A stretch of DNA of 64,000 nt from Diospyros lotus (Eukaryota > Streptophyta > Magnoliopsida > Ericales > Ebenaceae), in the NCBI RefSeq assembly GCF_014633365.1, contig NC_068349.1, positions 23,760,753 to 23,824,752 on the forward strand, in the 5' to 3' direction. Of the stretch, positions 58,125-64,000 are shown piece after piece; the stretch's first letter is position 1, and every line of letters starts with the position of its first letter. The notes beneath the pieces were generated by a model. It saw only the letters and a list, made by a program, of their open reading frames with translations. It did not search any database and was not told the origin of the DNA. The position numbers and the translations under genes were made by a program.

Positions 58125-59920
58125 ATTAGGATAAGTTGTTCCGGATCTTCCTATCCCTCGATCGGGTCGTTACAATAAGCTATGAAACCTTGAGCTCCTT
58201 GGCTCAGCAACTTTGCTGCCTTTATTGCTGAAATCATTTTTCCAATCTCGGGGTTGCCTTGCCCCTGAAATTTGACCCACCCTCCCTCGGGTTTCCTTAT
58301 GGTCATCATCTTCCTACGACAATCTATATTGGCGTCGTACTTGGACAAGAAGTCCATCACTAAGATTATGTCGAAGTCATATACTTCCAACAGAATCAGA
58401 TCAGCTTGGAACCGAACATTACTCAGGCTAATTTCGCATCCCCTCACCATTTCTGAGGACTTCATACTTTTACCCATAGGTGTCGAAATCACCATAAGAC
58501 ACCCCATAGACTCGGTTTCTACTCTCAAACTCCCAGCCAAAGCTTGCGATATAAAAGAATGAGTAGACTCTAGATCTATCAATGCATGCATAGGAGTATC
58601 CAAAATGAAGAGAGTACCTTAGATAACTGCAGGATTCACCTCTACGTCCTCCTTGGTCAAATTATAGACTCGCCTCTGTTTAGTCCCCTTTCCTTCTTCA
58701 ATCTTTAGCTGCTGTTCTTTCTTCTTTGGGCAATTCCTTGAGATGTGCCCATACTGGTTGCAATTGTAGCAAACCACACTCACTAGTGTTGCTGCTATGG
58801 CTTTACCTTCTTGGACCATTCCCTTCGAGCAATTTCTAGAAGTATGCCCGGGCTATCCACAGGTGTAACAAACAATGCTTTGGCCATCGCACCTCTTGCC
58901 CGGGTGCCTCTTCTTGCATTTAAAGCACACCTTCCCCCTTTTCACGATCTTCCCATCCCGAGGTCCTATAGTCGAGTGGGATTTCTCTGATTGTCCTTCA
59001 GTTTGAACAGTTGTGGCCTTTAGTTCTACCACCCGCGTCATATTCTTCTCGGTTGTCATAACTTTTAAAACTATATCCGCCTAAGACTCCATGTGGACCA
59101 AGCTCATCAATTGTTGAAATTTGATTCGCAAGCCTTGTAAGAATTTTCGTCCCTTCTCCACATCGTCCATCTTGAACAGCGGCATATACTTGATTAACCG
59201 CAAAAATTCATCCTCGTATTGGGCCACAGACATATTTTGCCCTTGGCATAAGTTCATAAACTCTCAAGCTCTAGCTAATTTCTAGCAAGTGGGAAAGAAT
59301 TTCCTGTTGAATAGTTCCTTAAACCGTTCCCATGAGATTTGGAGTGCCTCCCCCAATTCTACGTTTGTCGCCGACCCTTGAGATCCTGTCTGGTTAGGTA
59401 TCGCTCGCTGCATAGACCTCCACCATTGAGATGTTTCCTCTTTCAGCATATAGGTCGCACACCCGACCTTGTCCTCATTCAAGATTCTCAATCTTTGTAG
59501 GATCTTCTTGGTCTGGTCCAACCGGTATTCACTAATTGTAGGGTCATCTTCCAGTTTTCCTTGAAACACTGGTGGGTTTTATCGTAGATACCTCTCCAAG
59601 GCATGTACTCTTCTTTGCTCGGGCTACAACTCCAAAATTCGCCCAGCCATGCCTTCTAGGATTCTCTCGATTCTATTAATCCGGCCTTCACAGAGGTCAG
59701 CTCGTGCTTTCCTCACCATTGCCTCTCTCACGCCTGTTCCTTCTTGTATTCACCATCTAGCAAGAAGATAGGGTAATCTATTAAATCATCATGGCATTGT
59801 TCAATTCAAATTGAATAAACAACAAGAGTATGCCACTAAATATTTCAAAAAAAATCCTAACCTAATTCTCAAAACTTACGGTGGCTTTACTCATCTAGCT
59901 ACATGCGAACTTTTCCTTAG

Positions 59921-59937
59921 GTTCGCTCTGATACTAA
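59921..59937 (-). other. Primer-binding site of A2
   Basis: The minus strand reads TAGTATCAGAGCGAACC, one base different from the A1 site (TGGTATC). This may weaken priming by initiator tRNA-Met. Confidence 0.8.
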
Positions 59938-59939
59938 CT

Positions 59940-62112
59940 GTAACACCCTAAATTTCTCAAGCGTGTTATAACTTAGGATTTCAGGAATATAAAATTTTCC
60001 ACATCGCAATCGCTATCATATATCACACAATATCCCAAAAACCCTAATTTTCACCTTCTTAGCTTACCAAACCCAATAATCGAATAGTTAAAACAGATGT
60101 TAAAATTTCAAATGCGAAAGCTAGATCGAACCTAATATGGTTCACAACCATAATGCTTTATTTATCATAAATAAAATCGTTCAAGACTTCTACAAAATGT
60201 ATTATAAGGATATCATCTCTCGTAAGATAACTGAACGCCTTAAACATATCCAAGACATACATAGGTTCGTACATAAATAAAGATATGATAAACATGCTAC
60301 AAGTAGTAAATTAAACTTATTCTTCAGCTACCTCCTTTCCCTTAGAGCCGCTTGTTGAACCTGAAACGTTTGAATATTCCAAGGACATAGTCCAATTAGA
60401 AGATGAATCTTCTAGTGAGAAACTCTGAAAATAGTTTATAACAATGCATGATCAGGTATAAAATGTATGAGAAGACAACGAGAACTACTCCGAAGTGCCT
60501 CGTGAACACGTCAGCCTCCTCCAATGAGAGCTTTCTCAATGGTGCATGCATAACGCATCTCGGGAGGTCCCTAACCATGTCACCTTGGCCCGACCTCATA
60601 GAACTCATGCAAGCACTACATTCGTTGTTCCTTAGACTCATGGTCTTCCTTACGAGAGCCTTCTCGATGGCGCACGCATAACGCCTCCCGGGGGATATCC
60701 GACTTTTACCCTCGGCCAACAACAAATAGGTGAAACAGTATGACCACATGAATTTTATAAATGCAATAGTTAAAAAGCTAACAACATATATTTTTCAGAA
60801 AAAGACATTTCATATATGCAACATGATTTCAAGTAAGAGAACAATAAGAGTTTACGTACAAGAACTTCACAAAACACGTCTCATGCAATAGGAGTCTTTC
60901 ATAAGAGAATAAAAAATAGAATTTGGAGTATAGGAGTCTCACTTTGTTGGTTTATCGCTTGGATGGTATGATTTCACTACAAACGGCCTAGGTTTCTGCA
61001 AAAAAAACACGCATTTTGGTAAACCTAACCTCAAATATTTTTACATAGGGTTGAGGGGAATTAAAGTAGGGGCATAACTGGAAAATTTCATGAAAAAAGG
61101 ACATCTCACGCACCCTCACGAGCCTCGGGAAGGTGGGCCACGCGCCTTCACGGGCAGTACTTCCTGGCGCATGTATCTCATGCGCTGCCTACCAGATTCG
61201 GACAACTTCGCCTCGGTTTGGTATTTCGGCCATAACTTTCTCATTTTAACTCCGATTCGACCCCTGTTTGAACCTACGTGACCTCTCTTCTGTCTCTTTA
61301 GGATTATAAAAAAAATAGACTTACCTAGCTTTTTTCTGACTATTTTTTGTGAATTCCGGCGAAGACCCGCAATTCTGACGAGGCTCTTTCTCTGCCTCTT
61401 TCTTCTCGCCTTCTTGCAGAACTTCCTCTCCTCTCTCTAGAGCAAGCTTTTCCACTTAGAGTGCCTCACTCCTCAAAACTCCCTCGAATGATTTGAGAAC
61501 AACCCATGGTGCCTATTTATAGATTACTTGAACCAATCACATGGTGCCACTTGTCACAAGCTAAGCCATGGACTCCAAAGACTCAAACCTATAATTGAAT
61601 GGATTTTGAAATCGAAAGCTAGAATGGATTTGATTTTTGAAATCCAAGCTAATACTCCAAACTTCTTCCAAATGACATTTTGGCCCTTATTTCAAGTTCT
61701 CAACTTTAATATTTTACCACATGAGTTTATAATTTCATCCTTATTTCATTTGGATAATTCTCTAATTACAATTACACACTCAAACATCAAATTTATCGAG
61801 ATACTTAAAATCTCAAAATTAATAACTCAAAATTACTTGATATGTACGATTTCTAGGAAGCCCTTACCATCATTCGGTCTTTTTAGGCTACAACTTAGCT
61901 TAACCGAAAATTGTCTCTTATTTTATTTCTTTCAGTGTTATAAATCTCACCTCGGGATGCTTGTCAAAGATATACCTTTGTCCTTAGATATCTAAGCTCT
62001 AGGGCACTCCCTGAAACTGATTCGGTCACTTGTTTCCATTTTAAGCATATTTTTCTATATTTTAAACTTACTTAAAATACGTTACAACTTCACGAAAATA
62101 TCGAGTATTATA
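59940..62112 (-). mobile_element. 5' LTR of A2
   Basis: It is 2,173 bp and aligns end to end with both A1 LTRs. It has the conserved TATA box CTATAAATAGG at 61,512-61,522 (minus strand) and the same internal direct repeats. In element orientation it starts TATAATAC, as in A1. Its 3' partner is missing because A2 is truncated. Confidence 0.88.
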
Positions 62113-63614
62113 ATGGTCACAAGCTGTTGTGGCAGGACAATGACTAGTGGCGAAGCCAGCAACAGTGGTGGCCAACGCAACGGTCAGAAGCTGGCAATGG
62201 CTAGTCGGTGTGGCCTTTTTCCACGTATGAAGGCAACCATAGCAGCAACAGAGCTGCTACTGCTGCACGTAATGAGCGCGAACAATTTCCACGAATAGCG
62301 ATAGGGAGTGGTCGCGAACAACCGGCAACGGCGGTGGTCAGCACGACGAGGTCGGGGAAGGCCAGTGAGGATTGGTGAGGGTGGCAACGGCCGGAGGCTG
62401 GCGCGAGTAAAGAGGTGGCCACGAGGCTCTGTTCGCACGCAAAAGCAGGGAGGAAGAAAAAAGAGGAAAGAAAGGAAAAGGAAAATGGAGGAAAAATGAG
62501 AAAATAGGAAGAAAATTGGGAAAATTAGGAAAAAGCTTTTGAAAGATTCTAGAAAATTTTGGAAATTAATTTGTGGCTTGAGGAGCATGCTAAAGCTAAG
62601 AAATTATCCGAGCACATATTTCGAGATCAAAACATGCATACTGAGAAAGTCTGTGTGGTTAAGTTAAGGTAAGTGACCCAATCCAGTATTTAATTTGTTT
62701 CCATAAATGGTTTTTGGCATGTGTTGGTTAGGTTCAAGTGAGTGGTTCTACCGTTCGAAAGTTAGACTGATCTTTATGAATGTTTATCAATTGCTTTTGA
62801 TTTGTCAGCATATTGTGCATATTGAATTTACTACATATTGCATCAACTGATTATGCTTTGAAAAGTACATGGTGTGTTAGTCTTTCATGACATTGTTATT
62901 TTTGAAATCATGTTGTCGTTATAATGTCGGAGGGACGGGATGGGGTCATCCTAAGAATGGGGCAAAGTTAATATTTGTTAGGGGTGACGTTGATATGCAT
63001 CCTGAGGTTAAGTATGCCACGGTAAGGTCAATCCGATGTCATATGAGGTGGAGTGTATTCGTACGATGGGAAATTGAGTTTTCCCTGGGGATTGTGGATG
63101 TTAGGGAGATTTCTCAGGGTTGACATGTTATGTCATTATTTACATGCCATGCTCATGAACATACATGCATTTTGTAAACTGTTTTTATGCCATAGCTTAG
63201 ATGATTCATCATGTAATATGGGTTATGCCCCTAGAACATTCAAATGTTCCAAACAAGGGTTGCGGCAGGGGCAAGGACATGGTCAGTTAGAGCTAATGGA
63301 GAACAGGCATGACAGTCATAGTGTACTTTTTGAAGTTATGTAATTCTTGTTTGATGAGAAGATGCTATGTATGAACGATTATAGTATTTTATGATATTCA
63401 GTAATGTTTTTATCAGCTGCATAATATTATGCCTTGTTTAGTTTAAGTCTATTGACCTTTTTAGTTAAACGGGTATGACAGGGGTTTTTCTGGGGTTTCA
63501 TGAGCATGTGAAGATTGTTCTTGGAAAACACCGCGTGTGTTGTGCTGGTGTATGAAAAATAAAAATCCTGATAAATCCCTTATAGTGGCACGTCCGACGA
63601 GGCGGGGTGTTATA
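62113..63614 (+). mobile_element. LTR family H, right part (host of A2)
   Basis: It ends GGCGGGGTGTTATA next to Athila RNase H codons. Its 3' part shares phrases with LTR D (GATTCATCAT.TAA..TGGG.T.TGCCCCTAGAA). A2 inserted into it, so its left part is outside or deleted. The purine-rich segment near 62,440-62,530 and the GC-rich segment near 62,150-62,430 contain open frames without known domains. Confidence 0.6.
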
Positions 63615-64000
63615 TAATATCCATCGAATTAACCTCGGTTTTGCACCTTTTTTGAAAATAGATATTTTAAGGCTACGTGATCTGTATAGACTATCACTTT
63701 TAATCCAATGAGATAAGGTCAAAATTTTTCAAGTGCAAATACTACTACTAGTAACTCTTTTTCGATAATAGCATAATTCATTTGAGCATCATTGAGTATC
63801 CTACTAGCATAGTACATGTAAAGTTTTATCCCTTTGTTATCCCAAGATTGCCCCAACTACTTAATCACTAGCATCACACATGAGTTCAAACAACAAACCC
63901 CAATCTGGTGCTACAATCACAGGTGCTGAAGTCAACTTTTCCTTAAGAGTGTTAAAAGACTTCAAACACTCCTTAGAAAAGTCAAATTTTGCATCCTTTT
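63615..64000 (-). pseudogene. Athila/Tat-type RNase H fragment
   Basis: Reading from the right edge on the minus strand, motifs include FDFSKECLKSFNTLKEKLTS, FELMCDASD (catalytic Asp), NYAIIEKELL (with its Glu) and IVYTDHVALKYL. It ends at RLIRWIL, where LTR H begins. At least three stops or frameshifts are present. It runs off the window edge. Confidence 0.85.

Larger units (their letters stand above)
57512..58174 (+). mobile_element. Cassandra-like TRIM retrotransposon with 5S-rRNA-derived LTRs
   Basis: The 663-bp element has two 226-bp LTRs (57,512-57,737 and 57,949-58,174), each TGTAATACCC...GTCGTTACA, differing at five positions that I counted. The 211-bp interior has an initiator-Met primer-binding site and a polypurine tract but no coding sequence. 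It is flanked by an exact TSD, ATAAG, at 57507-57511 and 58175-58179, inside the A2 frame. Each LTR carries a segment like the 3' half of plant 5S rRNA, with AAGTTAAGCGTGCTT identical to the 5S A box. This is the defining feature of Cassandra. It depends on other elements for its enzymes. Confidence 0.92.
55072..59756 (-). pseudogene. A2 gag-pol, truncated in RNase H, with two nested insertions
   Basis: This is the same chromovirus family as A1. ATG at 59,754-59,756 starts Gag. Zinc knuckles include CYNCNQYGHISRNC near 58,730-58,780. The protease motif is altered to LIDLESTHSFIS near 58,560-58,595. RT has [20 protein letters not shown], but the active site reads FIDNILVYS near 56,883-56,910, so the second catalytic Asp is lost. 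RNase H motifs run to about 55,072, where LTR B2 cuts the element off; integrase and chromodomain are missing. A TRIM (57,512-58,174) and a solo LTR (55,473-56,466) split the frame. Confidence 0.88.

Noticed and set aside
62113..62588. Open frames of 61-134 residues
   Set aside because: They lie in LTR H, overlap on both strands and have no domain.

Overview
This is nuclear DNA from a flowering plant, most likely a eudicot. It has spliceosomal introns, a plant-type zinc alcohol dehydrogenase gene, and LTR retrotransposons of typical plant lineages (Ty3/gypsy Tekay chromovirus, Athila and Tat types; Ty1/copia). It also carries a CACTA transposon, a Cassandra-like TRIM and a foldback MITE. No prokaryotic or organellar gene is visible. 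Most of the window is nested, decayed transposons; the only host gene I can support lies at 33,777-38,858.

Layout. 1-3,202: left-truncated Athila-type element on the minus strand (gag, primer-binding site, 5' LTR), inserted in a fragment of LTR family B (3,203-3,667). 3,668-7,600: repeat family G, split by a solo LTR of family E (4,010-6,619). 7,977-11,557: 3' end and 3' LTR of gypsy element D, split by a solo Athila-like LTR (9,572-10,917). 11,558-14,634: unrecognised DNA and an old LTR-like relic. 14,635-26,435: LTR F, split by the structurally complete but coding-dead chromovirus A1 (14,889-24,107). 26,436-29,933: gypsy RT/RNase H fragment, split by a second solo LTR of family E (26,858-29,570). 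29,934-32,190: copia-like LTR containing a second G copy. 32,570-32,748: foldback MITE. 33,777-38,858: alcohol dehydrogenase-like gene, ten exons, one single-base frameshift. 39,255-40,905: truncated copia element. 40,906-45,111: internally deleted Tat element, its gag split by a solo copia LTR (41,508-43,356). 45,112-50,614: degenerate CACTA element. 50,615-55,071: LTRs C and B, the latter split by a solo copia LTR (53,545-55,038). 55,072-62,112: truncated second chromovirus A2, carrying a solo Athila-like LTR (55,473-56,466) and a Cassandra-like TRIM (57,512-58,174). 62,113-63,614: LTR H, the host of A2, itself next to an Athila-type RNase H fragment that runs off the right edge.

The parts are linked by insertion history rather than by an operon or pathway. 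Exact 5-bp target-site duplications (TSDs) that I could read give the order of events. Solo LTRs outnumber complete elements, which points to frequent LTR-LTR recombination. Names such as A1, B and E are local labels used only here. No wholly new system is evident. The most notable items are the TRIM with 5S-rRNA-derived LTRs, the near-intact alcohol dehydrogenase with one missing base, and the depth of nesting at 53-64 kb.
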